Shown: positions 15,312-25,105, counted from the first letter of the stretch. The stretch: DNA of 64,000 bases from Myxococcales bacterium (GCA_020633335.1 JACKDU010000009.1:372001-436000), one strand, 5' to 3'. A program made the numbers and translations. Notes: a model not told the origin generated them from the letters alone.

Positions 15312-16097
15312 GTGAGCGCAGGGACCCGAAGCAGTGATCGCGGGGGCGACGACGCGGCCGGTCGGCGGAGCGCCGCCTTCATCTACGGCGCCGTCGGCCT
15401 GACCGCGCTCCTCTACGTGATCCCCTTCGGCGGCCTCCTCGGGCGGCCCCTGGTGTGGTTCTCGACGATGGTCCACGAGCTCGGCCACGGGATCGCGGCG
15501 CTCCTGGTCGGCGGCACCTTCTCGTCCTTTGTGATGTACGCCGACGGCTCGGGCCTCGCCGACGTCGCGGTCTCGGGCGGGCAGGCGCACGCGATCGTCT
15601 CGGCGGGCGGCCTCGTCGGGCCGGCGCTGGTCGCCGCCCTCGGCTTCGTCCTCGCAAGGCGGGCGCGCTCGGCCCAGCTCGGCCTCCTGAGCGCGGCCCT
15701 CGGCCTCGGGGTCGTCGCCGCGCTCCTCGCGAGCAGCGTCTTTGCGATCGCCTTCATCGGCGCGGTCGCCCTCGCGCTCGCCTGGCTCGCGCTCCGCCGC
15801 GATCCCCGGCCGGCGCAGATCGGCCTGGTCTTCCTCTCGACCCAGCTCGCGCTCAGCGTCTTCTCCCGCGGCGACTACCTCTTCGTGCGCGAGGCCCACA
15901 CCGGCGGCGGCGTCTTCCCCTCGGACGTCGCCAACATGGCGACGAGCCTCGGCGGCACCTTCTGGATCTGGGGGATCGTCTGCGGCGCCGTGTCGCTCAC
16001 CGCGCTCCTCGTCGGCCTCTGGCTCTTCTCCTGCGACTACCCGAGCCTCGCGCGCCTCGCTCGCGGCGGTCGCGGCGGACGCGGGCGCCGCGGTTGA
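15312..16097 (+). CDS. M50B-like membrane metalloprotease
   Basis: 261 residues, six to seven hydrophobic segments. The zinc motif HELGH lies in WFSTMVHELGHGIAALLVGG (about residues 50-70), as in M50B-type site-2-protease-like proteins; a second conserved part, GGLVGPALVAAL, corresponds to the C-terminal membrane motif that normally supplies the third ligand in this family. Members are integral-membrane proteins of largely unknown substrate. The GTG start is 8 nt after a TGCTACGGT element. It lies upstream of the DUF4336 gene with a 69-nt gap. Confidence 0.88.
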   Translation: MSAGTRSSDRGGDDAAGRRSAAFIYGAVGLTALLYVIPFGGLLGRPLVWFSTMVHELGHGIAALLVGGTFSSFVMYADGSGLADVAVSGGQAHAIVSAGGLVGPALVAALGFVLARRARSAQLGLLSAALGLGVVAALLASSVFAIAFIGAVALALAWLALRRDPRPAQIGLVFLSTQLALSVFSRGDYLFVREAHTGGGVFPSDVANMATSLGGTFWIWGIVCGAVSLTALLVGLWLFSCDYPSLARLARGGRGGRGRRG

Positions 16098-16166
16098 GGC
16101 CGCGCGGGCGCAGGGCTTTCGTGCGCATGCGGCCTCGCGGGCCGCTCGACTTGCGACAATGCGCCG

Positions 16167-16913
16167 ATGTCGAGTCCCTTTGAGACCCCGCTGGAGCCGC
16201 TCGTCGACGGTGTGATCTGGGTGAAGAAGTACCCGATCCACTACGGCGGGATCGACCTCTACGCGCGGACGACGGTCGTCCGCCTCGCCGACGGCCGCCT
16301 CTGGATCCACTCGCCCGGACCCCTCGATGGCCAGGATGGGCCGGCGCTCCTGGCCGCGCTCGCCGAGCTCGGCGAGGTCGCCCACATCGTCGCCCCCGGC
16401 AACTTCCACCACCTCCACGTCGCCGCCTGGCAGCGGGCCTTCCCCGGGGCGCTCACCCACGCCTGCCCCGGGGTCGAGCGCAAGCAGCCGGGGCTGGCGA
16501 TTGACTGGTTCCTCGGCGATCGCGCGCCGGCGGCCTGGGCCGATGAGATCGACCAGGTGCTGATCCGCGGCAACTGGCTGATCTGGGAGGTCGTCTTCCT
16601 CCACCGGCCGACCCGCACGCTGATCCTCACCGACCTCGTCGAGATCATCCGGCGCGACGAGCCCGGGATCGGCTGGCTCACGCGCTTCGTCTGGATGACG
16701 ATCTTCCGGCTCTGGCGGGAGCCGATGCCGGCGCCGGAGTACAAGATCGGCTGGCGCGATCGGCCGGCCGCCCGCCGCTCGCTCCGGCGGATCCTCGAGT
16801 GGGACTTTGAGCGGGCGATCATCGCCCACGGCGAGGTGATCGAGGCCGACGCCGCCGGGGTCTGTCGGCGGGCGTGGGCGTCGCTCCTCGGGCCCGAGGA
16901 TGCGGGGTCCTGA
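16167..16913 (+). CDS. DUF4336 (metallo-beta-lactamase-like) protein
   Basis: 248 residues, soluble, no signal peptide. The fold is that of a metallo-hydrolase: LWIHSPGPLDGQD, HIVAPGNFHHLHVAAWQRAF, LILTDLVEIIRRDE and RAIIAHGEVIEADA are the conserved boxes of the DUF4336 family, a divergent branch of metallo-beta-lactamase proteins. The H-x-x-x-x-D zinc motif is replaced by NFHHLH, so activity is unproven. It may be cotranscribed with the upstream membrane protease. Confidence 0.85.
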   Translation: MSSPFETPLEPLVDGVIWVKKYPIHYGGIDLYARTTVVRLADGRLWIHSPGPLDGQDGPALLAALAELGEVAHIVAPGNFHHLHVAAWQRAFPGALTHACPGVERKQPGLAIDWFLGDRAPAAWADEIDQVLIRGNWLIWEVVFLHRPTRTLILTDLVEIIRRDEPGIGWLTRFVWMTIFRLWREPMPAPEYKIGWRDRPAARRSLRRILEWDFERAIIAHGEVIEADAAGVCRRAWASLLGPEDAGS

Positions 16914-16925
16914 GCGGAAGATGTC

Positions 16926-17870
16926 TCAAGGAGCAGGTAGTGGCTTGGCGAGCTCGCCCTCGAGCTCGTCGCGGGCCTCGCGGACGGCGTTGAGGCGATC
17001 GACGTGCTCGCGGAGGCCGGCGAGCGCCTGCGCCTGATCGCTGGCGGCGAGCTGGAGGGCGGCGGAGGCCGCCTCGTGGAGCGCCTGGGCCTGCTGGCGG
17101 AGGCGCCCCTCGGCGGCCTCGGCGGCCGCCTTGCCGCGATCGTCGTCGCTGCGGCGGCGGGCGAGCGCGACGACCCGCGAGACCACCGGCGCCCGCCGGA
17201 GGAGATCGACGAGGACCGCCTCGGCCTCGAAGAGGATCGCGTCGTCGTCGTGGCCGAGGTAGGCGTCGAGCTGGGGATCGGCGAGGAGCTCCTGGAGGTG
17301 GGTGAAGTCCTCGACCGCGCGGTTGACGAGCTCGCGGATCGTCGGCTCGAGCTCGCTGGGCAGGGCGTTGACCGCCGCGTCGACGACCCGCGAGAGCGGC
17401 GGGGTCGTGCTCTCGGGGAGCGCCTCGCGGGCCAGGCGCTCGGCGAGCGCCCGGTTGCCCGCCTTCTCGGCGGCCTCGGAGCGGTACTCGGCGTCCTGGC
17501 GGCGGTGGAGGAGGAGGGTGTGGACCAGGGTCAGCGCCAGCGCGCCGCCGCCGAGGTAGAGCGCCGCGTCGCCGATCCAGGCGTGGTAGACGGCGGTCAG
17601 GAGGCCGCTCACCGTCGTCCAGCCGAGGACCTTGCGGAGGAGGGTCTCGCGGCTGGCGTTGAAGATCGCCTGGACGATGAGGGCGACGAAGAAGATCGCG
17701 ACCGAGGCGACGAGGCCCTGGAGGAGCGCCCCACCGACGCTGGTCCCGAGGGCGATCGCCGTCGCCGTCGTCGCGCCGACCGCGAGGAAGAACGAGTCCT
17801 TGAGGATCTGGACCGCGAAGAGCCCCTCGCGGTCGATCTTCGCCGGAACCTTGCTCTCGCCCTCTGTCAT
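16926..17870 (-). CDS. Membrane protein with C-terminal coiled coil
   Basis: 314 residues. After a charged N-terminus there are four hydrophobic helices at about 24-45, 48-68, 82-100 and 105-118. The remaining two thirds are cytoplasmic-looking and rich in Ala, Glu, Arg and Leu, ending in a long coiled coil (about 235-305). No catalytic motif is visible and I do not recognise the family. CGCTACAAT ends 14 nt before the ATG. It is convergent with the DUF4336 gene, 12 nt apart. Confidence 0.78.
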   Translation of the reverse strand: MTEGESKVPAKIDREGLFAVQILKDSFFLAVGATTATAIALGTSVGGALLQGLVASVAIFFVALIVQAIFNASRETLLRKVLGWTTVSGLLTAVYHAWIGDAALYLGGGALALTLVHTLLLHRRQDAEYRSEAAEKAGNRALAERLAREALPESTTPPLSRVVDAAVNALPSELEPTIRELVNRAVEDFTHLQELLADPQLDAYLGHDDDAILFEAEAVLVDLLRRAPVVSRVVALARRRSDDDRGKAAAEAAEGRLRQQAQALHEAASAALQLAASDQAQALAGLREHVDRLNAVREARDELEGELAKPLPAP

Positions 17871-17884
17871 CGGCCCGAGGAGGG

Positions 17885-17893
17885 ATTGTAGCG
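17885..17893 (-). promoter_or_regulatory. Extended -10 element, membrane protein gene at 17870
   Basis: Minus-strand CGCTACAAT, with near-consensus TACAAT, 14 nt before the ATG. Confidence 0.45.
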
Positions 17894-17915
17894 GCCCCCG
17901 CGGGGCTTGGGGCGC

Positions 17916-20900
17916 TCAGCGGCGGCGACCGAGCCAGGCCTCGACCTCGGCGGCCTCGGCGGCCGCGCCCGCCTCGCGGAAGATCGCCATGGCCTCGCCG
18001 GCGAGCGCCTCGGCGCGCGGCCGCTCGCCGCCGGACTCGACGAGCGTGCGAGCGCTGAGGAAGAGCGCGGCGGCCCGCTGGCGGGGGCTCGCCTCGGGCG
18101 CGCTGGCGATCCTCTGCGCGCGCTCGAGATCGCGGAGCGCGGCCGCGTGATCGCCGGCGAGGCGCTCGGCGTCGGCGAGGGCGATGAGCGGCTCCAGGAG
18201 GTGGATCGAGTCGCTCGGGCTCTCCTTGCTGACGATCGCCAGGGCGCGCGCGAGGAGGCCCCGCGCCCGCTCGGCGTCGCCGCGGCGGGTCGCCAGCGCC
18301 CCGAGGCCGACGAGCGCGTTGACGAGGTAGGGGTGCTCGGCGCCGAGGGTCTTCTCCCAGATCGCCAGCGCCTCCTCGTAGAGCGCGGTCGCGGCCCCGT
18401 CGTCGCCGGAGGTCGCGGCGACGTCACCGAGGTTGGAGAGGACGAAGGCGACGTCGGAGTGCTCGCGGCCGAGGGCGGCGACCCGGATCTCGAGGGCGCG
18501 ATCGAGGAGGGCGCGGGCCTCCTCGTGGCGCTCGCGGATCAGGAGCACCGAGCTCAGGTTGACGAGGGCGTAGGCGACCCGGAGGTTGTCGGGGCCGAGG
18601 GCGCGCTCGAAGATCGCCAGGGCGCGGCGGTAGGCGTCCTCGGCCCGGTCGAAGTCGCCGCGCTGGAAGAAGATGTTGCCGAGGTTGAGGTGGCTGAGGC
18701 CGACGTTCGCATGCTCGGGCCCGTAGGCGCCGAGGCGGATCGCCAGCGCGCGCTGGTGGTGGGCGATCGCCGCGTCGAGGTCGCCGCGCGCCCACTGGAT
18801 GTTGCCGAGGTTCTCCTCGACCTTGGCGACGCTCGGGTGGGCGTCGCTGAGGGTCGCGGAGAGGGTCGCGCTCGCCTCGCGGTAGAGGCGGAGCGCGGCC
18901 TCGTAGTCCCCGCGCTCCTCCTGGACGATCCCGAGGGCGTTGAGCGAGCGGCCGACCTGCGGGTGGCCCTCGCCGAAGAGGCGGCGATCGATCGCGATCG
19001 CCCGCTCGATCGCGGCCTCGGCCGCGTCGAGGTCGCCGCGGGCGATCTCGAGGTCGCCGACGATGAGCGCGAGGTGGGAGGCCTCGGGGCCCTCCTCGGC
19101 GCCGATCCGCTGGAGCTGGGCCTCGCCGGCGCGGGCCCAGCGGAGCGCCTCCTCGAGGTCGCCGCGGTCCTTGCGGAGCGCGGTGAGGAGGGCGTAGACG
19201 CGGGCGGCGGTCTCGTCGTCGCCGGCCGCGAGGCTGCGCTGGAGGGCGTCGATCGCCGCGGCGTCGGCCTCGTCGCGGCGATCGATCTCGAGGAGCGCGC
19301 TGGCCTGGCCGACGAGCGCGCGGGCGTGGAGGTGGGGGTCGCCGGCGGCCGCGATCGACGGCATCAGCGACGCGAACTCGGCGGCGGCGGCCTTCGCCTT
19401 GCCGGCGTTCGCCAGGCTCCGCGCCCGCGCGAGGCGCTCCCGGAGCGCGTCGAGGGCGGGGACGTCGCGCCCGGTCGCGCCGGCGGCGGCCTCGTCCTGG
19501 CGGCGGCGGGCGATCTCGAGGGGGTCGCGGCAGGCGTCGATCGGCGGCAGGCTGGCGCTGGCCTCGACCGCGCGCTCGACGATCTCGGCGTCGGCCTCGG
19601 CGAGGAGCCCGACCAGGGCGACGAGGCCCTGGCGGCGCTCGTCGAGGCAGCGGCGGATCACCGCGGCGTCGCCCGGGTCGACGCGGCCGTCGACGTCGGC
19701 GTCGACGCAGAGGGTCGCGGCGGCGTCGCTCCAGGCCTCGCGGTAGGCGCTGAGGCGCTCGGCGCTCTGGCGGCTGGCGACCGCCGCGTAGGGGAGCGCG
19801 GTCGCCGAGAAGGCGCGCTCGACCGCCGCCTGCAGGTCGGCGCTCCAGAGCGCGTCGGCGCTGGCGTCCGCCTCACGGACGCAGGCGTCGCGGGCCTCGG
19901 CGCGGCGGAGCTCGAGGGCGAGGGCGACGCTGAGGGCGAGGGCGAGGGCCGCGAGGGCGGCGGCGGCGATCCGCCAGCGGCGGGCGCCGCTGCGGCCGCG
20001 CCCCAGGGCCTGCGCGAGCGCGTCCATGCTCGGGAAGCGCTCCCCGGGGTCGGCCCGGAGGCCGCGCTCGAGCGCCCGCCGCAGCCACGCCGGCGCCCGC
20101 CCGCGGGGCGGCGCGCGCATGCGGCCGCTGGAGACCGCCATGACCAGCTCGCCGAGGGTCTCACCGGCGAAGGGGCGCTCGCCGAAGATCGCCTCCCAGC
20201 AGGTCACGCACCAGCCGAACTGATCGCTGCGCGCGTCGGCGACGTCGCCGATGAAGTGCTCCGGGGCCATGTAGGCCGGGGTCCCGACGATCGCCCCCTG
20301 GTGGGTGACCTCGGCGGCGAAGGCGGTGCGGCTGATCCCGGAGATCCGGCTCGAGCCCTCGAGCTTGATGTCGGCGAGGCCCTCCTCGGCGCGGGTCCGC
20401 GGGAGCGCCTCGCCGGCGCGGGCGAGGCCGAAGTCGACGACCCGCACCCGGCCGTCGACGCCGATCATCACGTTGTCGGGCTTGATGTCGCGGTGGACGA
20501 GGCCGGCCGCGTGGGCGGCCGCGAGGCCGCCGGCGACCGCGAGCATGACCTCGAGGACAGCCGACCAGCTCCGCGGCGCCGCCCCCAGCCAGGCGCCGAG
20601 GGTGACCCCCTCGACCAGCTCCATCGCCGTCCACACCCGCCCGCCGAGGACGCCGACGTCGTGGACCGCGACCACGTTGGGGTGCTGGAGGCGGGCCATC
20701 GCCTGGGCCTCGCGGAGGAGGCGGGTGCGATCCTCGGCCCGGCCGCCGCGCCAGCGGAGGAGCTTGATCGCCACCCGGCGATCGAGCTCGGGGTCGAAGG
20801 CGACGTAGACCACCCCCATGCCGCCGGCGCCGAGGCGGTCGAGGATGATGTAGCGGCCGACCTCGTCGCCGCGGCCGAGCTCGCGCTCGTCGCTCGCCGC

Positions 20901-20957
20901 GGCCTTCGCCCCGTCGACCACCTGGGTCGTGGCCAGCTCGATCTCATCGACGCTCAT
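17916..20957 (-). CDS. Ser/Thr protein kinase with transmembrane helix and TPR array
   Basis: 1013 residues. Kinase domain about 35-320 with all motifs: GAGGMG loop (43-48), VAIK (Lys65), HRDIKPDN (155-162), DFG (175-177), GTPAYMAPEH (225-234). A single TM helix (328-350) separates it from an outer part: a Cys-containing spacer (about 350-480) and then about ten TPR units of 42 residues with the consensus ALAIFERALGPDNLRVAYAL, the kinesin-light-chain TPR type common in myxobacterial kinases. This is the standard one-component sensor kinase layout, here with the TPR part outside the cytoplasm. ATG at 20957 is chosen; CCGTATCCT ends 13 nt upstream. Ligand and substrates unknown. Confidence 0.95.
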   Translation of the reverse strand: MSVDEIELATTQVVDGAKAAASDERELGRGDEVGRYIILDRLGAGGMGVVYVAFDPELDRRVAIKLLRWRGGRAEDRTRLLREAQAMARLQHPNVVAVHDVGVLGGRVWTAMELVEGVTLGAWLGAAPRSWSAVLEVMLAVAGGLAAAHAAGLVHRDIKPDNVMIGVDGRVRVVDFGLARAGEALPRTRAEEGLADIKLEGSSRISGISRTAFAAEVTHQGAIVGTPAYMAPEHFIGDVADARSDQFGWCVTCWEAIFGERPFAGETLGELVMAVSSGRMRAPPRGRAPAWLRRALERGLRADPGERFPSMDALAQALGRGRSGARRWRIAAAALAALALALSVALALELRRAEARDACVREADASADALWSADLQAAVERAFSATALPYAAVASRQSAERLSAYREAWSDAAATLCVDADVDGRVDPGDAAVIRRCLDERRQGLVALVGLLAEADAEIVERAVEASASLPPIDACRDPLEIARRRQDEAAAGATGRDVPALDALRERLARARSLANAGKAKAAAAEFASLMPSIAAAGDPHLHARALVGQASALLEIDRRDEADAAAIDALQRSLAAGDDETAARVYALLTALRKDRGDLEEALRWARAGEAQLQRIGAEEGPEASHLALIVGDLEIARGDLDAAEAAIERAIAIDRRLFGEGHPQVGRSLNALGIVQEERGDYEAALRLYREASATLSATLSDAHPSVAKVEENLGNIQWARGDLDAAIAHHQRALAIRLGAYGPEHANVGLSHLNLGNIFFQRGDFDRAEDAYRRALAIFERALGPDNLRVAYALVNLSSVLLIRERHEEARALLDRALEIRVAALGREHSDVAFVLSNLGDVAATSGDDGAATALYEEALAIWEKTLGAEHPYLVNALVGLGALATRRGDAERARGLLARALAIVSKESPSDSIHLLEPLIALADAERLAGDHAAALRDLERAQRIASAPEASPRQRAAALFLSARTLVESGGERPRAEALAGEAMAIFREAGAAAEAAEVEAWLGRRR

Positions 20958-20970
20958 CGGCGCTGGATCG

Positions 20971-20979
20971 AGGATACGG
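20971..20979 (-). promoter_or_regulatory. Candidate -10 element, Ser/Thr kinase gene
   Basis: Minus-strand CCGTATCCT, 13 nt before the ATG at 20957; TATCCT is a good -10 hexamer. Confidence 0.4.
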
Positions 20980-21102
20980 GGCGCGGCGAGCCGGCGACAG
21001 GAGGGCGCCCTGGGCGGGCCAGCGCCGCGCGTGGTCGCGCCCGCTGGGAGGGCCCGCAACGCGATCGACGTTCCACGGGCGTAGGGCGCGGCCGCGCGGC
21101 TC

Positions 21103-21111
21103 TGCTACCAT
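21103..21111 (+). promoter_or_regulatory. Extended -10 element, M28 peptidase gene
   Basis: TGCTACCAT, 11 nt before the GTG at 21123. It identifies the start of a gene that has no ATG near its signal peptide. Confidence 0.5.
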
Positions 21112-21122
21112 CGACGCCCCTC

Positions 21123-22691
21123 GTGCAGGTCATCGACTCCGCCCCCCGCGTCGCCGTCGCGCTCGCGCTCGCGCTCGCCGCCTGCGGGGCCGAGGACGGC
21201 GGCGAGGGTCCACCGGAGCCGGAGCCCGCCCTCTGCGACGCGCTCGGCGAGGCGATCGACGGCGCCGCCCTCGAATCCCACATGATCGCCTTCGCCGAGA
21301 TCGCCGACGCGAACGCCGGCACCCGGGCGGTCGCGACCCCGGGCTACGCGCGCTCGGCTGAGCATGCGGTGGCGACCCTCGAGGCCGCCGGCTACCAGGT
21401 CGAGCGCCAGGTCTTTGAGTATCCGGACTACGAGCTCGTCGGCCCCCCGGACCTCGCGCTCGCCGGCCCGGAGCCCCGCAATTACCTCTTCTACGAGGAA
21501 TTCCGGGTCGCCCGCAATTCCGGGAGCGCGGCGCTCGAGGCCCCGCTCACGCCGATCGCGATCGTCCCCGGGCTCGGCAACGCGTCGACAAGCGGCTGCG
21601 CGATCGAAGACTTCGCCGGCCTCGCGCCGGGGGCGATCGCGGTCGTCCAGCGGGGCACCTGCTCGTTCAACGACAAGGCGGAGAACGCCGCGGCCGCCGG
21701 CGCGGGGGCGATGATCCTCTTCAACCAGGGGGACAGCGAGGAGCGCAAGGGTGTCTTCAGCCTGCGGGTCGACGCGGGGACGACGATCCCGGTGGTCAGC
21801 GTCGGCTACGAGATCGGCCTCAGCCTCGCCGAGGCGGGGGCCGCCGGTCACCTCGGGCGGATCCAGGTCGCCGGCCGCGAGGTCGATCGGCAGACCGAGA
21901 ACGTCCTGGTCGAGACCCCGGCGACCGCGAGCGGGCGGGTGATCATGATCGGCGCCCACCTCGACTCGGTGCCCGCCGGCCCCGGGATCAACGACAACGG
22001 ATCGGGGAGCGCGGCCGTCCTCGAGCTCGCCGCCCAGCTCCAGCGCTGCGCGCCCGAGCACCAGGTCCGCCTCGCCCTCTGGGGGGCGGAGGAGCTCGGC
22101 CTCTACGGCTCCTACTACTACGTGGCGACCCTCCCCGAGGAGGCGCAGGCGAAGATCGCCCTCTACCTCAACCTCGACATGATCGCCTCGCCGAACTCGG
22201 CGCGGGCGGTCTACGACGGCGACGGCTCGGCCTTCGGCGAGCCGGGCCCCGAGGGCTCGGCGGCGATCGAGGCCGCGCTCGCGGGCTACTACGCGGGGCT
22301 CGGGCTCGAGAGCGGCGAGACGGCCTTCGACGGCCGCTCCGACTACGGGCCCTTCATCACGGTCGGGATCCCGGCGGGCGGGATCTTCACGGGCGCCGAG
22401 GGGAGCAAGAGCGCGCACGAGGCCGCGCGCTTCGGCGGCGAGGCCGACGCGGCCTACGACCCCTGCTACCACCAGGCCTGCGACGATCTCCAGAACTACG
22501 ACCGCGAGGAGCTCTGGATCAACGCGCGGGCGGCCGCCCAGGTGATCGGCGACTTCGCCAGCGGGACGCTCCCGCTGCCGCCCCCGGTGACTCCGCGGGC
22601 CGCTCGCCCGAGCCCCCGGCCGCCCGCGGCGGCGCATGACGGCGCCGTCGACTCGCACTCGCATCCGCCCTGCGGCGACGCGAGCGAGTGA
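21123..22691 (+). CDS. M28-family aminopeptidase with PA domain, lipoprotein
   Basis: 522 residues from GTG. A very short signal sequence (VALALALAAC) ends in a lipobox. A PA insert occupies about 130-240 (GLAPGAIAVVQRGTCSFNDK). The M28 zinc site is complete: His in IGAHLDSV, Asp in GINDNGSGS, Glu pair in WGAEELGLYG, Asp in LNLDMIAS and His in CYHQACDD. The enzyme should remove N-terminal residues from peptides in the periplasm or at the surface. The frame stays open far upstream, but that part is antisense to the kinase gene and is not coding. Divergent from the kinase. Confidence 0.93.
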   Translation: MQVIDSAPRVAVALALALAACGAEDGGEGPPEPEPALCDALGEAIDGAALESHMIAFAEIADANAGTRAVATPGYARSAEHAVATLEAAGYQVERQVFEYPDYELVGPPDLALAGPEPRNYLFYEEFRVARNSGSAALEAPLTPIAIVPGLGNASTSGCAIEDFAGLAPGAIAVVQRGTCSFNDKAENAAAAGAGAMILFNQGDSEERKGVFSLRVDAGTTIPVVSVGYEIGLSLAEAGAAGHLGRIQVAGREVDRQTENVLVETPATASGRVIMIGAHLDSVPAGPGINDNGSGSAAVLELAAQLQRCAPEHQVRLALWGAEELGLYGSYYYVATLPEEAQAKIALYLNLDMIASPNSARAVYDGDGSAFGEPGPEGSAAIEAALAGYYAGLGLESGETAFDGRSDYGPFITVGIPAGGIFTGAEGSKSAHEAARFGGEADAAYDPCYHQACDDLQNYDREELWINARAAAQVIGDFASGTLPLPPPVTPRAARPSPRPPAAAHDGAVDSHSHPPCGDASE

Positions 22692-22754
22692 GCGCGGTGG
22701 TCGAAGGGATTGCCGGACCGCCCCCGCGGCGCCCGTGCTAGGCAGGGCGTCGAG

Positions 22755-23504
22755 ATGCGCGACGTCGCCGCGAGGATCGATCGCCAGGGCCGCCGGGTCG
22801 TGATCCTGGCGGTCGTCCTGCCGCTCCTCCACGGGCTCATCCTCTTCGCCGCCGCCGGTCGCCTGGCCTGGCCGCGCGGCTGGATCTACCTCGGGCTGAT
22901 GGCCGCCTGCCTGGCGGGCGAGATGCTCTTCGTCTGCCGCCGCAACCCGGCGGTGATCAACGCCCGCGGCCGCTCGCACGGCGACAGCGAGCGCTGGGAT
23001 CTCGTGGTCCTGCGGATCCACGTCCTCCTGATGCTCTCCACCCTCGCCCTCAGCGGGCTCGACGCGGGGCGCTGGCGTCTCTCCGAGGTGCCGCTCGCGC
23101 TCTCGATCGCCGCCGGTGTGGTCCTCGCGCTGGCGTTTGCGATCGGCGCGGCCGCGCTGGCCCACAACCCCTTCTTCGAGCCGACCGTGCGGATCCAGCG
23201 GGAGCGCGGGCACCGGGTGATCGACAGCGGCCCCTACCGCTTCGTCCGTCACCCCGGCTACCTCTCGGCGATCCTCACCTTCGTGTCGGTGCCGCTCTTC
23301 CTCGGCTCGTGGCTCGGCCTCGTCAGCGCCGGCCTCGACGTCGTCCTCTTCGTCGTCCGCGCCCACCTCGAGGACCGCACCCTGCGGGCGCGCCTGCCCG
23401 GCTACGACGCCTACGCCCGCCGGGTGCCGGCGCTCCTCGTCCCCGGGCGGGCTGCCCTCGACGCGCTCGTGGGGGCCGCGCGGCGGCGTCGAGCGGGCGG
23501 CTAG
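22755..23504 (+). CDS. Isoprenylcysteine carboxyl methyltransferase-like membrane protein
   Basis: 249 residues with five to six hydrophobic helices. The C-terminal half has the ICMT/PEMT signature: ERGHRVIDSGPYRFVRHPGY, LFLGSW, and EDRTLRARLPGYDAYARRV, where His and the Glu-Asp pair bind SAM and the substrate carboxyl. Bacterial members methylate unknown lipids or act on isoprenoid substrates. Its stop codon overlaps the convergent lipoprotein gene by 4 bp (23501-23504). A second, unrelated-length ICMT-like gene is at 63106. Confidence 0.88.
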   Translation: MRDVAARIDRQGRRVVILAVVLPLLHGLILFAAAGRLAWPRGWIYLGLMAACLAGEMLFVCRRNPAVINARGRSHGDSERWDLVVLRIHVLLMLSTLALSGLDAGRWRLSEVPLALSIAAGVVLALAFAIGAAALAHNPFFEPTVRIQRERGHRVIDSGPYRFVRHPGYLSAILTFVSVPLFLGSWLGLVSAGLDVVLFVVRAHLEDRTLRARLPGYDAYARRVPALLVPGRAALDALVGAARRRRAGG

Positions 23505-25105
23505 TCGGCGCACTCGCAGGCGCGCTCGGGATCCTCGTCGCACGCGACGTCGATCGTCGAGGATTCGAGGTCGCCGACGAGGAGCGCCTCGACCGCGCCG
23601 ACGTCGCAGAGGACGCGGCCGCTGCGGATCGACATGTCGTCGAGCGTCTCGGGCGTGAGGCCGCCGGGGTCGTTTCGCAGGCCGATGCACTCGCTCGCGC
23701 CTGCTGGTGGCGCCCAGGCGCCGTCGATCACGTCACAGATCGGGATCTCCCGACGACCGTCGCCGTCGCTCCGCGAGAAGGTGCAGGCGGGCTCGAGGAG
23801 CTCGGTCGACGGGTCCTGATCGACGAGGCAGCGGCCGAGGCAGGCGCCGATCGGCGGGAGGACGACCGCGTCGGCGAGCGCCTCGAGGCTGGCCTCGTAG
23901 TCGAGGTCGCAGATCGAGCGGAGCTGCGAGGTACCGCTGGCCGGCGCGAAGGCGTCGGCCAGCTCGCGGAGGCGGACGGGAGGACGGGCGGCCTCGTCGG
24001 CGAGCGGCGCCCCGTCGACGACGGGGACGCAGCCAGGGGCGACCACGTGCTCGAGGAGGTCGGCCGGGTCGGTCGCCAGCGCGTAGGTGATCTCGAGCTC
24101 CGGGTAGCCGGTCGGGACGCCGACGAGGCCGGCGACGATCACCTGGGCGTCGCCGCGGAAGGCCCGCTTGTCGGCGAGGAGCTCGGCGAGGAGGGCGTCG
24201 TAGCGGGCGCGGGGATGGAGGACCGCGTCGTCGGCCGAGGCCGCCGGGAGGCCGTCGACGCCGCGATCGACCGACGCGCAGGGGCTGAGGTCGTCGCCTC
24301 CGCCGGCGCACTCGACCCCGGCGTTCCAGCAGAGCGCCGGGGTCGCCGCGGGGGCGTCCGGGTCGCTCCAGAGCGGCGAGGGGGACGCGAAGGCGGCGAC
24401 CTGATCGGGGTTGAAGGAGCAGTCGTAGCCGTCGCTGAGGACGAGGACCACGAGGTCGGCGTTGTCGCGGACGAAGAGGCGGCCCTCGTCGCTGGTCAGC
24501 GCCTGGAAGATCCCCTCGAGCGGGGAGGCGAAGGCCGAGGCGGCGATCCCCTGGGGGACGAGGCAGGCGAGGGCGTCGGCGAGCGAGGTCGCGGGCGGGA
24601 GGTTGGTCTCGCCGTAGATCGACTCGATCCAGGGGCGGGGGAGGGTCTCGCCGTCGTCCGCGAAGCTCGGCTCGATCGCCAGGGCGTCGGCCGTGAGGGC
24701 GCAGCGGTCGTCGCAGAGCGCGCTCGCGTCGACGCCGTCGACGACGAAGTCGCCGTCGGGCCCGATGCGATCGCGGCAGGAGCGGAGGATGAGGCCGCCG
24801 CTCGGCGCGTCGCTCAGGCTCCGCGGATCGCCGCGATCGGCGCTGGCGATCCCGATCCGGTAGCTCACGTCGCTCTCGTCGAGGCGGAGGACGAGGCGCC
24901 GGAGGCCGTCGGCGAGCGCCGCCTGCTCGCGCGTCGTCGTCGGCGAGCCGTCGATCACCAGGAGGAAGTCGATGTACTGGGTGGTGTCGATCGGCGCGCT
25001 CCGGTCGCAGACCGGCGGCACCCCGACAGGATCGTGGTCGTTGCAGGCGCCGGCGAGCGCGACCAGGAGGGAGAGGGGGAGGGGAGCGCTGAGCTTCGCG
25101 GACAT
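23501..25105 (-). CDS. Lipoprotein with vWA-like domain
   Basis: 534 residues. Lipobox ALAGAC (Cys21). About residue 46 on, YIDFLLVIDGSPTTTREQ resembles the first strand and MIDAS loop of a von Willebrand A domain (D52-x-S54-x-T56), followed by RIGIASADRGDP and, later, ADLVVLVLSDGYDCSFNPDQ, the usual second MIDAS part. Many Cys (CDRS, CRDRI, CDDRC, CWNAGVEC, CLGRCLVD, and CECAD at the C-terminus) indicate disulphides. vWA lipoproteins bind other proteins in the envelope. GGCTATCCT ends 17 nt before the ATG. Confidence 0.85.
   Translation of the reverse strand: MSAKLSAPLPLSLLVALAGACNDHDPVGVPPVCDRSAPIDTTQYIDFLLVIDGSPTTTREQAALADGLRRLVLRLDESDVSYRIGIASADRGDPRSLSDAPSGGLILRSCRDRIGPDGDFVVDGVDASALCDDRCALTADALAIEPSFADDGETLPRPWIESIYGETNLPPATSLADALACLVPQGIAASAFASPLEGIFQALTSDEGRLFVRDNADLVVLVLSDGYDCSFNPDQVAAFASPSPLWSDPDAPAATPALCWNAGVECAGGGDDLSPCASVDRGVDGLPAASADDAVLHPRARYDALLAELLADKRAFRGDAQVIVAGLVGVPTGYPELEITYALATDPADLLEHVVAPGCVPVVDGAPLADEAARPPVRLRELADAFAPASGTSQLRSICDLDYEASLEALADAVVLPPIGACLGRCLVDQDPSTELLEPACTFSRSDGDGRREIPICDVIDGAWAPPAGASECIGLRNDPGGLTPETLDDMSIRSGRVLCDVGAVEALLVGDLESSTIDVACDEDPERACECAD

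Noticed and set aside
17907..21120. Very long + strand open frame continuous with the M28 peptidase
   Set aside because: It is antisense to the kinase/TPR gene, is rich in Gly/Ala/Glu/Arg without any domain, and the M28 signal peptide begins at the GTG at 21123.
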